Under the pieces are notes generated by a model, which saw only the letters and a list, made by a program, of their open reading frames with translations, did not search any database and was not told the DNA's origin. The translations under genes and the position numbers were made by a program. Positions 1 through 9,338 of a DNA stretch of 64,000 bases are shown one piece after another; within the stretch, counting starts at the first letter, position 1, and each line of letters begins with the position of its first letter. Source of the stretch: CAYSCW01 sp964429795 (lineage in GTDB: Bacteria > Acidobacteriota > Aminicenantia > Aminicenantales > Aminicenantaceae); assembly GCA_964429795.1 (NCBI GenBank), contig CAYSCW010000013.1:1-64000 (forward strand), in the 5' to 3' direction.

Positions 1-354
1 CATCCTTAATACCGTAGGCACAACCTATGTCTTCCAATAATCCTGATAACCTATCCAAGTAATCAAGTGAAATTCAGTTATACCGATGGAGAAGTGGTCG
101 ACCTCTAAGCCCATCAGAAGGAACTCAACTTCAATCCGGGAAACGAGTCTCTTTACAGCAATTCAGGATATTTTCTCTTATCGATTATTGTGAAGAAGGC
201 AGCTGGAAAATCATTGCGTGAATTCGCCGAGGAAAATATATTCAAGCCTCTGGCCGTAAGAAGCACTCATTTTCACAATGACCACACCATGATCGTGCAC
301 GTATGGAATGTGGCACGTATGGAATGCATAAGGAATGTGGTCGGGCTTTACTAA
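1..354 (+). pseudogene. Serine hydrolase (beta-lactamase fold) internal fragment
   Basis: Read in the frame of position 61, the segment encodes a piece of a class C beta-lactamase-type serine hydrolase. It contains a YSNSGYFLL stretch (the Tyr-x-Asn motif of the family), followed by a helix with GKSLREFAEENIFKPL and then THFHNDH. An in-frame TAA at 106-108 falls where the family usually has an aromatic residue. The N-terminal SxxK part is outside the window or lost, and after about position 303 the reading becomes low-complexity and ends at 352-354. It is a relic, and a C-terminal piece of the same family lies at 4413-4794. Confidence 0.6.
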
Positions 355-585
355 CTGATTGATTTTATTAAGATAAACAGTGAAAAATGACTGAAAATTG
401 GCCTTAAATCCTTAATTTTGGGGATAAAATTGTATGTTTAAGAATGTTGTAGATAGAATTTTGTCTTATAATGGGAGATTTCTTAAAGTAATGATATTGC
501 TCCTGAAAAAGCTTTTTTAAAGGTAAAAATCATAAAACATTTTTGCCTAACTTTATATATATCAGCAAGTTATTGTAGCCCGCCC
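339..585 (+). repeat. 247-bp MITE-like repeat, copy 1
   Basis: This AT-rich segment is repeated in the same orientation and at the same length at 3321-3567. The left end (GGTCGGGCTTTACTAACT) and the reverse complement of the right end (GGGCGGGCTACAATAACT) match at most positions, giving an imperfect terminal inverted repeat of about 20-25 bp. No open frame lies inside. The left flank carries short AATGTGG/GGAATG repeats, which are also seen beside the other copies. Non-autonomous mobile element is the best reading; the family is not recognised. Confidence 0.65.
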
Positions 586-631
586 TTATTTTTTTAAAAT
601 GAATTTATAATTTTATCGGAGAATGCTTTAG

Positions 632-3040
632 TTACTCATACTTAATGGTTTTTACCGGATCAGATAGCGCTGCTTTAACAGCCTGGAAGGCGACAGTAAG
701 CAGGGCAATCGCCAGTGTCACAGTACCCGCGAGGATAAAAAATCCCCACTGGGCATTTAGGCTAATGCGGTAGGCATATCCTCCCAGCCAGGATCGCATG
801 GCGAGATAGGCTGCCGGCCAAGCAAACACATTCGCCATGACTACCCACCGGGTGAATTCTTTGGACAGAAGCACCACGATTTGCGGGGAGGAGGCGCCCA
901 GGACCTTGCGGATGCCGATTTCCTTGGAGCGCCGTTCAGCGGCATAGGAAGCCAACCCCAACAATCCCAGACAGCCGATAAACACGGCCAATCCACTGAA
1001 GTACTCGAAAAGCCGCTTCAAATTGGCCTCGGACTGGTACCTCTGTTCGAAAACCCGGTCGAGGAAAAAATAATCGAAAGGAGCATCCGGAAAGGTGCGC
1101 TTCCACGCCCCTTCGATGAATTTCAGTGTTTCGTTCAATTTTTCTATGCGGATCTTCACGGACACATATCTGTTATTGTTCGTACTGAGAAAAAGCTTCA
1201 GGGGCCGGATGGACTGCCGCAGGAAACTGAAATGAAAGTCTCTGATCACACCGACCACGTTGAAAAAGTACCTCTCTTCGCCGAAGACCTAAATGACCTT
1301 TTTGCCGATGGGATCTTCCCAGCCAAACTGACGCATGGCTTCCTCGTTGATAATGATGGATCGGGAATTCTCCAGTCCGCTTTCATCAGAACCGGCGCTT
1401 GTATCGCCAGGAAACTCGGGAGAAAAATTGCGGCCAGCGATCAACTCGATCTCAAAGGTATCCAGAAAATCATAATCCACCCTGTTATGCATGATGGCGA
1501 TCTCCTGGTTGGTGGTGGCCCCTTCCCAGGTTACGGTGTTGTACATGCCGATGGAACTGGGGAGCATGAGAGACCCGGTCACACCAAGAATATGGGGATC
1601 GCTCAAAAGTTCTGATTTCAATGGCTGGAGGTCCCGGCGGAACGTGCTTCTGTCGTTGCGGATGATCACCATTCCATCCTTTTTGAAGCCCAAAGTTTTG
1701 TTCAATAGGAAATTCAACTGCCGTCCTAAAATCATGGTGGAAATGATGAGGATGATTGAGATCGCAAACTGTGCGACCACCAGGATTTTACGGAACAAAG
1801 CACCCTGTGTTCCGGTTTCAAACGTGCTCCGCAGAATTTTCGTGGGCTGGACGGCAGAAAGGAAGAGGGCCGGATAGCTCCCCGACACGAATCCCACCAG
1901 GAGAAAAATCCCTACCATACCGGCCAGGATACGTGTTTGAAATATATCGCCAAACTCAATCGCCTGACCAGTCAGGCTGTTGAGAACCGGGAGGAACGCA
2001 TGCGCCAGAACAAAGGCAAAAACCATCGATATCGCGGTGTAGATCAAGCTTTCCCCGATAAACTGGCGGATAAGCTGCCTTCGCGCTGCCCCCATCACCT
2101 TGCGCAATCCGACCTCCTTGGCCCGCTTGGAAGAACGCGCCGTGGCCAGGTTCATAAAATTGATGCAGGCGACCAGAAGGATCAACCCTCCCACTGCAAG
2201 AAGAATGTATAAAGAGTTGATATTGCCAGTGGGTTCGGTATCGGAAAAAAGGTGCATTCGTTTCAGCTGATCAAGTGTGAGCACACGGCCGTCGTCTGCA
2301 CGGACATGGCGGTTAAAAGCTCCCTGGATCTTGGCCACCACATCCTCAGCCGAATGACCTTCAGCTAGCATGACATAGGAAGCAAACTGTTGGCTCAACC
2401 AGTTCTGGAAGAAATCATCATCGGCCAAGGTCCTTATATTTTCAATGGGCACCATGAAATCGGGGCGGATGTTTGTGTATCCCGGATGGTTCTTCATCAC
2501 GCCAGTCACCTTCAGGGACATCGAATTGAGGAGAACCAGGGTTTTGCCCAAAGGATCCTCCTTGCCGAAGTACTTTGTGGCCATATCCTCGGTGATTACA
2601 ATCGAGTTGGGGTCTTCTAGGGCTCGAGCCTTGTCTCCGGCAACCAGAGGAAAAGTGAACATCTCCAGGATTCCTGGATCGACAAAGCGTACACCATCTT
2701 CATAAAATTTTCGATCGTCATGAGTCACTTGGATCTGTCTAAGCTCTGCGATCCGAGCAAAATGGGTGACTTCTGGAACTTCTTCGCACATGGCCGGCGC
2801 GAGTGGTACCGGTGAATATGTGGATTTAAAGGTTCTCTCCAGCTGTTTATGCTCGACATTGATACGGTAGATCCGGTCGGCATTTTCATGGTGGCTTTCG
2901 TACTTGAATTCATACTGCACGACCAGGATGATGAGCATTGCGCAGGCGATGCCGACCGAAAGCCCGGCGATGTTGATGAATGCGTAAATCTTTTGCCGGC
3001 TCAGATTGCGCAGGGTGATTTTTAAATAATTTTTAAACAT
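632..3040 (-). pseudogene. MacB/FtsX-type ABC transporter permease, split by an in-frame TAG
   Basis: This is an 800-residue-class permease of the MacB_PCD plus FtsX type common in Acidobacteriota, Aminicenantes and Bacteroidetes. It starts MFKNYLKITLRNL with a membrane segment (INIAGLSVGIACAMLIILVV). A MacB periplasmic domain follows, then two FtsX blocks of which the first shows ARSSKRAKEVGLRKVMGA and the second ERRSKEIGIRKVLGA. A single TAG at 1289-1291 interrupts it after GKKVI; the frame stays open on both sides and reads VFGEERYFFN into VVGVIRDFHF. ATG at 3040 is preferred over a TTG at 3046 because GGAG lies 7 bases upstream. No ATPase partner is adjacent, which is usual for this family. 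It could be a pseudogene, a sequencing error or a readthrough gene. Confidence 0.8.
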
Positions 3041-3320
3041 GGCCAAACTCCATCGACCCGGAGTCCCACGGAAACAAGGAAGGCATCATATCCTTCAGTG
3101 ACATCAAATTTAACTAACATTCCCTATTTTAATCAGCAATAAATATGCCAATATTACCTCCTGGGATTTTCCAATGCTTATTCAACACTCTATGTCCATT
3201 CTCGAACAACTTATGTTCACATCTGAACAGGAATAAGGCGAATCACAGTCTTTATGATCCCAGATTGCATCATTTTAATGTAAGACGTTGGACTTTGGAA
3301 TGTAGTTGGACATTGAATGT

Positions 3321-3567
3321 AGTCGGGCTTTGCTAACTGATTGATTTTACTAAAATAAACAGTGAAAAATGATTAAAAATTGGGCTCAAAAGCTTAATTT
3401 TGGGAATGAAATTGCATGTTTAAGAATGTCTTAGATAGAATTTTGTCTTGCAATGGGAGATTTCTTAAAGTAATGGTTTTTCTCCTGAAAAAGCTTTTTT
3501 AAAGGTAAAAATCATGGAACATTTTGGATTAATTTTATATATATCAGCAATTTACTGTAGCCCGCCC
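3321..3567 (+). repeat. 247-bp MITE-like repeat, copy 2
   Basis: This is the same length and orientation as the copy at 339-585, with scattered substitutions but almost no length change. Its ends, AGTCGGGCTTTGCTAACT and the reverse complement GGGCGGGCTACAGTAAAT, again form an imperfect inverted repeat. The left flank has two AATGTAG-type words. Together the copies bracket the broken permease gene. Confidence 0.65.
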
Positions 3568-3791
3568 TTAATTTCAGACTTAATTTCAGAAAATTTCTTA
3601 ATTTCAGAAAATTTCAGAATCTTGCAACATTTTTTATTCAATAGGTTAGGGAAAGAGCTCTTCATATAGTTTTGGACCGTTGACTTGGACCGGGATACAG
3701 ATCTAAGGCTCTATAAAAATAAAGTGATGGAGTCTATCCTCTTGCTTAGTATTGACCCACTTCTTGCTGTATTGTCTTCGTTTTCTGGCCA

Positions 3792-3846
3792 TTGACCTCG
3801 CCATTTGAGTATGGTAAGTTCAATCAGGGTTGCCAGGGAGTGGAAA
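3792..3846 (+). repeat. Short diverged repeat flanking the cupin gene
   Basis: About 55 bases beginning TTGACCTCGCC and ending GTGGAAA recur at 4957-5012 at roughly 70 percent identity by eye. The two copies flank the cupin and hydrolase remnant. The rest of 3568-4014 is AT-rich and shows no open frame or recognisable gene apart from the ribosome binding site of the cupin. Confidence 0.35.
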
Positions 3847-4014
3847 GCAACCCATTAACAGGTGTATGAAAGCTCCTAGAATTGTTACTAATCTTTTACC
3901 AAACAATTGAATCAACTTATCGCAGGGCTCCGGCGTAAGATTGATGTTCAGTGCATTTAATCCCTGCCCAAGTTATGCAAATCGTCAGGCAACTTAAGAA
4001 GAAAGGAAATACAT

Positions 4015-4416
4015 ATGGCAAAGGAAAAAGTTTCATACTTTATCAATCCAGAAGCTGGCCTAAAACTTGACCAGATGCCTGGACTTGAGACAACCATTCT
4101 CACAGGTTATCACAATGAAAAAATGATGATGGTTCTCAATACAACGTTACCTGGACATACCGTGCCAATGCATTCTCATCCGCACGAACAAGTCGGCATG
4201 GTATATGCTGGGAAAGCCAATTTGCGTATCGGAGATGAAGAGCGGATCGTCCAAAAGGGAGATTTCTATTGTATTCCGTCAAACATTCCACACAGCGATA
4301 CATGTATTGGCGATGAACCTTTTGTGATGCTTGACATTTTTTATCCTGTGCGTGAAGACTTCATTGAAAAACTCAAACAAGAATCAGAGAAAAAGAAAAA
4401 GGAGAATAGAAAATGA
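4015..4416 (+). CDS. Small single-domain cupin protein
   Basis: The 133-residue protein is a single cupin (RmlC-like barrel). Motif 1 is visible as HSHPHEQVGMVYAG (three histidines and a glutamate, the usual metal ligands). Motif 2 is GDFYCIPSNIPHSD, with the fourth histidine. The tail is a lysine/glutamate-rich coil. AAGAAAGGAAATACAT precedes the ATG as a plausible ribosome binding site. The stop overlaps the next start as ATGA, so the following fragment was once translationally coupled. Small cupins of this kind occur as sugar- or dioxygenase-related enzymes and as ligand-binding regulators, and the sequence does not distinguish these. Confidence 0.85.
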   Translation: MAKEKVSYFINPEAGLKLDQMPGLETTILTGYHNEKMMMVLNTTLPGHTVPMHSHPHEQVGMVYAGKANLRIGDEERIVQKGDFYCIPSNIPHSDTCIGDEPFVMLDIFYPVREDFIEKLKQESEKKKKENRK

Positions 4417-4794
4417 CCAATAATTATCGTTTTCTCTCCCTTCAATTTCAGGATGATGCCCCGGGTGGCGCTCAAATCATCAGTGCGGATGGATTGCGGA
4501 TGATGCATCTTGAAAGCCTTGGTTGGGGTTACGTTTATGACCCAAAATACAAAGGCATACACCATGATGGCGGCCATTTGGGTTTTTATGCTTATGTCCG
4601 AGCCTTTCCAGCACTCAAGATAGGAATCGCTGCACTAACTAATTCTAATAATCCCTTAACGAATCAATCCAGTAGGTATTGATGAATTTGGTATTGAAGA
4701 TGATCCTGAACCTTGGTTTTCCTTTCAGGATGATGATGGAGATAAAATAAAGAGTCTTATATTTATTGGATTCACATTTAAACGGAATCAGTAA
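4413..4794 (+). pseudogene. Serine hydrolase (beta-lactamase fold) C-terminal fragment, frameshifted
   Basis: The first 89 codons encode the C-terminal part of a class C-like serine hydrolase: GGAQIISADGLRMMH, then LGWGYVYDP, then HDGGHLGFYAYVRAFP (the HxGG region that replaces KTG in this family), then IGIAALTNSNNP. The frame then stops at 4680-4682. A second frame continues with GIDEFGIEDDPEPW and SLIFIGFTFKRNQ, ending at 4792-4794, so a frameshift separates the tail. The catalytic SxxK and YxN parts are absent. It may be the other half of the relic at position 1, interrupted by the permease and repeats, or an independent fragment. Confidence 0.6.
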
Positions 4795-4956
4795 ATCTGT
4801 GTATAGAGAAAGCGTCGAACAACTGGCTACAGTTGAGGGGAGGGGGCAGTATTTCTGAGAGCCTCTGTGGTTGCTTCTTGACGATTCAAGGGCAAAGTCT
4901 ATCTGTAAAGCTGAGTGTTTGATAGTCTCTGTTGTTTTGTTCCTCTTTTTTCGTTG

Positions 4957-5012
4957 TTGACCTCGCCGTTTTGGGTGTGATACTTTCATTTCGGATTGTC
5001 AGTGGGTGGAAA
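4957..5012 (+). repeat. Second copy of the short repeat at 3792-3846
   Basis: It begins TTGACCTCGCCG and ends GGGTGGAAA, aligned to 3792-3846 with one length difference. It lies in the non-coding stretch 4795-5270 between the hydrolase remnant and the IS110 transposase. That stretch otherwise holds only the IS-related repeat at 5146-5240. Confidence 0.35.
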
Positions 5013-5145
5013 TTGTGAAAAATCGGACAATATTTGATGTTCCCCTCAAAACCAAATACTTTCTATGATGATGTGATGCAAGGAGTTTTTTCTATTTTCT
5101 TCTCCTTTCTTTTCTTGCCTTCTCTTTAGGTCTTGTGGACCATCC

Positions 5146-5240
5146 TTCTATCCGTGCCCGTAGCCCAAAGGCTATGTCCGCACACACTCTAACGTCAGGT
5201 CCCGGCCCCTTAACCTATAAAACAATGCGACCTTTTAAGG
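5146..5240 (+). repeat. Dispersed repeat shared with 60002-60090
   Basis: The words TATCCGTGCCC, CGCACACACTCTAACGTCAGG and GGCCCCTTAACCTAT recur in the same order near 60002-60090. There the repeat directly follows the end of an IS91-like remnant. It is therefore probably the terminal non-coding part of that element, here next to an IS110 transposase. Confidence 0.5.
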
Positions 5241-5270
5241 CCCATTAAAGAATTTCTCAAGGCGGCCGAG

Positions 5271-6287
5271 TTATCTCCGATAAGCAATGTAATTCCGTCC
5301 CTCTTTTAAGACCTTATAGATGATCGTCAAAAGTCGCCTGGCCGTGGCCACTTTCGCTTTGTTCGCGCCTTTTCCGCGGGCCAGCCGTTCGAAAAAGCAT
5401 CGAAGATCAAAGTCCGCCCGGATCGCCGGCCAGACCGCCTCCACCGCCGCCCAGCGCAACCAGCGATTCCCCGCCCGCACGATTTTCCCATGATGGGTCC
5501 TGTCGCCGGAGCTGTGAGTCGAGGGGATGACGCCCGCATAGGCATGAAGATGAGCCGCATCAGCGAACCTCGCGAGATCCGCGATCTCCACCGCCACCAG
5601 GACCGATAAATATTTCCCAAACCCAGGAATGGTCCGGATGAGCTGAGCCTCCCGGCTCTCCTCATAGAGCTTTTCGACGAGGGCGGTCGATTCCTCGATC
5701 CTCGTCTCTAAATGCCGCTACGTTTTCAGCAGCGCCTCCAGCAGTCTCTTCTCTCCCCGGCCCATCTCCAACCTCATGAGCACCTTCTGACCTTTAGCGG
5801 AAAAAATATTGGTCTCCCGCGCAACTTCCTCCCGTACCTCTTCTTTCTGCTGAGCGAGAAACGCATGAACCCGATTCTTCAGCGCCGTCATCGCGCTCAC
5901 ATAAAAAGCCCTCTGCCGCAAGACCCGCTGGGCTTGCCGGTTCTCCACCGACCGCCGATACACCTCCGGGATCATGTTCATCCGTAAAAGATGGGCCAAT
6001 ACCTCCGAGTCCCGCTTGTCTGTCTTGATCTTCGCCCGAGCGATCGCTTTCACTTCATTCGGATGAGCGATCTTGACCGCAACCCCCATCTCCTCCAGAA
6101 CATCCACCACCGTGTAGCTCGAGCGTCCTGTCTCGATGACGGCTTCAACCGCCTCCCCACCTTCCAGGAACCTTTCGATCTCGGATCGAAGGTTGGGAAC
6201 CCGGCCCGATCGAAGCACCTGACCTTCCTGATCCATCAACGTCAGATGAGAGTATTGACGATGATGGTCAATTCCGACATAATTCAT
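5271..6287 (-). pseudogene. IS110-family transposase, split by an in-frame TAG
   Basis: Read through, the frame is exactly 339 codons. The N-terminal DEDD (RuvC-like) catalytic domain begins MNYVGIDHHRQYSHLTL and has KIKTDKRDSEVLAHLLR. The C-terminal Transposase_20 domain carries the conserved IRTIPGFGKYLSVLVAVEI and YAGVIPSTHSSGDRTHHG blocks, with the family serine. One TAG at 5718-5720, after LLEALLKT, cuts it into 189 and 148 residues with no shift of frame. IS110 elements lack obvious terminal inverted repeats, so exact ends are not called. Copy number elsewhere cannot be seen from here. Confidence 0.88.
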
Positions 6288-6377
6288 CCGTGCACCTCCT
6301 TAAAAAAGTTATCCTACGGGAAGTCTATCAAACTCCCCGAGGAGGTGCATCACATCATCATGTTACCTATAAATTTC

Positions 6378-6405
6378 TTGAATAATTCAGGTAATTAAAT
6401 ATAAT
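6378..6405 (+). promoter_or_regulatory. Sigma-70-type promoter for the SBBP protein gene
   Basis: TTGAAT, a 16-base spacer and a perfect TATAAT lie just upstream of the ATG at 6424. The predicted leader is about 12-15 bases and contains GGGAG as the ribosome binding site. The promoter sits directly beside the IS110 5' boundary. Confidence 0.45.
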
Positions 6406-6423
6406 AAAAAAAAGGGAGAAAAA

Positions 6424-8571
6424 ATGAGAAGAATTATCATTGGTTTTGCTGTCTCTTTCTGCCTTCTTATGATCATTTCGTACACAGCAGCGACCTGGAT
6501 GGATGAACAGGGAAGCCGGACCGTCCCGGCTACGGAAAAATTGAATATCGACCTTGACTTTGGGAAAATCCCTCTGTACTTCATTCCGAACCGGGGTCAG
6601 GTCAGCGATGAGGTATTGTTCTACGCCCGGACTTCCCGCTACATGTTGTGGGTGACGCGGGAAGAGCTGGTCTTCGATCAGGTCTTTGGATTGAATGATC
6701 GGGAGAAAGGCAAACCTCTCGTGGAAGAGGCAGAAGCCTCAGGGCGGGATGTGTCGAGAATGGTGATTATTGGGGGGCGGAAGGATGTAGAGGTGAGAGC
6801 TGGGGATGAAAGCGGTCACATAGTGAATTATATCCGGGGCAACGATCCAGATAAGTGGATGGTGGACATCCCGACTTCGCTCTCCATCCTCTATCAAGAG
6901 ATCTATCCCAGGATTGACCTAAAGGTCTACGGAGTGGAAGGCTTTATCGAATATGACTGGATTGTAAAGCCTGGAGCAAATCCTTCTGTGATTCGCTTTG
7001 AATACAAGAGAGTGAAAGAGACAGGCGTAGACGGGGCCGGGGACCTAGTAGTTAGGACGGAATTTGGAGAGATCATGCACCATCGGCCGGAGGTCTATCA
7101 GAAGATCGCGGGCGAGCGAGTGAAAGTGGAGGCGGCATTTAGGAGGATCGGGGAGGCGGTGTATGGAATTGATGTAGGGAAGTACGATCGGTCTCTTGAG
7201 CTTGTGATCGATCCTGTGCTTGTCTACTCGTCCTACCTTGGTGGAAACGGCAGTGATTCTGGCTATGGGATTGCGGTGGATCACAGGGGCTGTGCCTATG
7301 TGACGGGGATTACGAACAGCACAAATTTTCCAACGTTCAACCCTTACAGTACCGAACCGGGAGATGGAACAATAGACACATTCGTCACGAAGCTGTCAAA
7401 CGAAGGGAATGCGCTAGTCTATTCGACTTACCTTGGTGGAAGTGGCACTGACTATAGCTATTCAATTGCAGTGGATAACAGGGGTTGCGCCTATATAACA
7501 GGATTTACAGACAGTCCGGATTTTCCCACCCAAAAACCCTTCATGACCGACCCGGAAGATGGGATGTTCGATGCATTTGTCACGAAGCTGTCAAACGAAG
7601 GGAATGCGCTAGCCTATTCGACTTACCTTGGTGGAAATAACGATGATTTCGGTCTGTCCATTGCTGTGGATAACAGGGGCTGTGCCTATGTGACGGGGGA
7701 AACGAACAGCACAAATTTTCCAACCAGTAATCCCTACATGACCGACCCAGGAGATGGGGCAGCGGATGCGTTCGTCACGAAGCTGACTACCAAGGGGAAC
7801 GCTCTGGCCTATTCGACCTACTTAGGGGGAAGCTTAGGTGACTATGGCTATTCGATTGCTGTGAATAACAGGGGCTGTGCCTATGTGACGGGGGAAACGA
7901 ACAGCACAAATTTTCCAACCAGTAACCCCTACATGACCGACCCAGGAGATGGGGCAGAGGATGCATTCGTCACGAAGCTGGCTCCCCAGGGGAATGCGTT
8001 GGCTTATTCCACTTACCTTGGTGGAAGTGTCACTGACTACAGCTATTCGATTGTGGTAGATAACAGGGGCTGCGCCTATGTGACGGGGATTACGAACAGC
8101 ACGGATTATCCCACCAAAAATCCCTATATGATAGATCCGGGAGATGGGACGTGGGATGCATTCGTCACGAAGCTGGCTCCCCAGGGGAATGCGTTGACCT
8201 ATTCCACCTACCTTGGTGGAAGTAACAATGATTACAGTCTGTCGATTGCGGTGGATAACAGGGGCTGTGCCTATGTGACGGGGAAGACGAACAGCACGGA
8301 TTATCCCACCAAAAATCCCTACATGACCGATCCGGGAGGTGGGACGTGGGATGCATTCGTCACGAAGCTTTCAAACGAAGGGAATGCGCTAGCCTATTCA
8401 ACTTACCTCGGTGGAAGCGACTATGACTACGGCCGTAAGCTTGCAGTGGATAACAGGGGCTGCGCCTATATAACAGGATTTACAGACAGTACGAATTTTC
8501 CCACCCAAAAACCCTTCATGACCGACCCGGGAGATGGGACGTTCGATGCATTTGTGACGAAGTTAAAATAG
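6424..8571 (+). CDS. Secreted SBBP beta-propeller protein
   Basis: This 715-residue protein has a signal peptide (basic start, then a hydrophobic run to about residue 25). A DUF7948-type N-terminal domain follows (residues about 45-265, with IPLYFIPNRGQVSDEVLFYA). From residue 269 there are seven near-identical 65-residue SBBP repeats, each with STYLGGS...DNRGCAYVTG...FPT...DAFVTKL. Seven units match one closed seven-bladed propeller. Each repeat carries one cysteine in RGCAY, which is unusual for a secreted propeller. Family members often continue into C-terminal domains, but this one stops right after the seventh unit. A surface-exposed or extracellular role is inferred; no ligand can be deduced. 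Confidence 0.88.
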   Translation: MRRIIIGFAVSFCLLMIISYTAATWMDEQGSRTVPATEKLNIDLDFGKIPLYFIPNRGQVSDEVLFYARTSRYMLWVTREELVFDQVFGLNDREKGKPLVEEAEASGRDVSRMVIIGGRKDVEVRAGDESGHIVNYIRGNDPDKWMVDIPTSLSILYQEIYPRIDLKVYGVEGFIEYDWIVKPGANPSVIRFEYKRVKETGVDGAGDLVVRTEFGEIMHHRPEVYQKIAGERVKVEAAFRRIGEAVYGIDVGKYDRSLELVIDPVLVYSSYLGGNGSDSGYGIAVDHRGCAYVTGITNSTNFPTFNPYSTEPGDGTIDTFVTKLSNEGNALVYSTYLGGSGTDYSYSIAVDNRGCAYITGFTDSPDFPTQKPFMTDPEDGMFDAFVTKLSNEGNALAYSTYLGGNNDDFGLSIAVDNRGCAYVTGETNSTNFPTSNPYMTDPGDGAADAFVTKLTTKGNALAYSTYLGGSLGDYGYSIAVNNRGCAYVTGETNSTNFPTSNPYMTDPGDGAEDAFVTKLAPQGNALAYSTYLGGSVTDYSYSIVVDNRGCAYVTGITNSTDYPTKNPYMIDPGDGTWDAFVTKLAPQGNALTYSTYLGGSNNDYSLSIAVDNRGCAYVTGKTNSTDYPTKNPYMTDPGGGTWDAFVTKLSNEGNALAYSTYLGGSDYDYGRKLAVDNRGCAYITGFTDSTNFPTQKPFMTDPGDGTFDAFVTKLK
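7228..8568 (+). repeat. Seven tandem 195-bp coding repeats
   Basis: The units start at 7228, 7423, 7618, 7813, 8008, 8203 and 8398, with an exact 195-base period. The last unit is shortened by the stop. Long stretches are identical between units at the nucleotide level, for example the segment encoding DNRGCAYVTG and the one encoding DAFVTKL. This indicates recent amplification or gene conversion. Confidence 0.9.
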
Positions 8572-8977
8572 CAAAGTTATAAAGATATCAATCCCATTAT
8601 ATAAAAAGAGCGGCCGTCAAAAAGCCCGGAAAGCCTTATAGCCAGGTTGTATTGTGTTGTCTGCTTCGGCATCTCGGGTGATTGTCCGTTACAGCACGCA
8701 GCATATAGGCAAGTGCGCCAAGGCCAGCAGATCTAATGAATTCCCGACGAGATATTCTTATCAATGGCCTGGACACTCAAAATCCCCTTGAGGCGGGATT
8801 ATTATAAAGCTTCAAAAATAAAATTGGCAACCAATTGCTTGGATTATTTGAATAAAAAAAGTAAAAAGGAAAAGTGGATAAATTCTATTAAATCCCCCAC
8901 TCCTGCATGGTTTTCATAAATGTTTCTGGACTTATTGAAGCCTTTTCTGGCCCATTTCGTGAATCATCCTCCCTGCC
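8572..8977. other. Non-coding stretch, no gene recognised
   Basis: About 400 bases between the SBBP gene and the transposase fragment show no supported reading frame, RNA gene or terminator. At 8970-8987 there is an 18-base perfect palindrome centred on CCATGG, which includes the presumptive start of the following fragment. Confidence 0.4.
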
Positions 8978-9274
8978 ATGGCAGGGATCTATCGCCAGCG
9001 TCATCCGGAACACACGGTCTTCTACCGGGTGCTCTTTCATTATTTCGAGAGGTTCCTGGCGGAGTATGAGAACCGTTTTGAGAGAGAGTACGGCTATCTT
9101 TGTCCGGTTATCCAGGAGGTCTTCTCCCTCCTGCTTCGGGAAAAGCTCACTGGCCTCTCCCTTGTGCACAAGACTCTCCGCTGGCGCCACTCAGGCTTCA
9201 AGGTCCTCAATCGAATCAGAGCTACAAGCAAAAGAAAAGTAGAAAATTGTAAAGCATTTGCACTGAGCCGCTAA
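8978..9274 (+). pseudogene. IS91-like transposase, N-terminal fragment
   Basis: The first 45 or so residues (IYRQRHPEHTVFYRVLFHYF, then FLAEYENRFEREYGYLCPVI) resemble the start of IS91-type transposases, before their zinc-binding cysteine cluster. After QEVFSLLL the sequence no longer matches the family and has no CxxC cluster, so the gene is truncated. The C-terminal end of a related transposase is found at 59688-59813. The family assignment is from memory of the motif and should be checked by search. Confidence 0.5.
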
Positions 9275-9338
9275 ATTAACTTGACTTAAATAATCCCCAA
9301 TCCTATCCTTCAATGGAAATCCTAAGGAGGAGGACAGC

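Noticed and set aside
881..1615. Long plus-strand open frame over the permease gene
   Set aside because: It is antisense to conserved permease coding sequence and has no family resemblance or ribosome binding site.
3145..3336. 63-codon plus-strand ORF before the second 247-bp repeat
   Set aside because: Low-complexity sequence without a ribosome binding site that ends inside the repeat.
1289..5720. General recoding of TAG as sense in this genome
   Set aside because: Intact genes such as the SBBP protein and lipA end in TAG at the expected place, so the two internal TAGs are better explained as local mutations or errors.
8825..8842. Second sigma-54-like site (TTGGCAACCAATTGCTT)
   Set aside because: The GG and GC doublets are 9 bases apart instead of 10, and the match to TGGCACG is poor.
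8970..8987. 18-base perfect palindrome as a possible operator
   Set aside because: It is isolated, overlaps a transposase fragment, and nothing nearby would be regulated by it.
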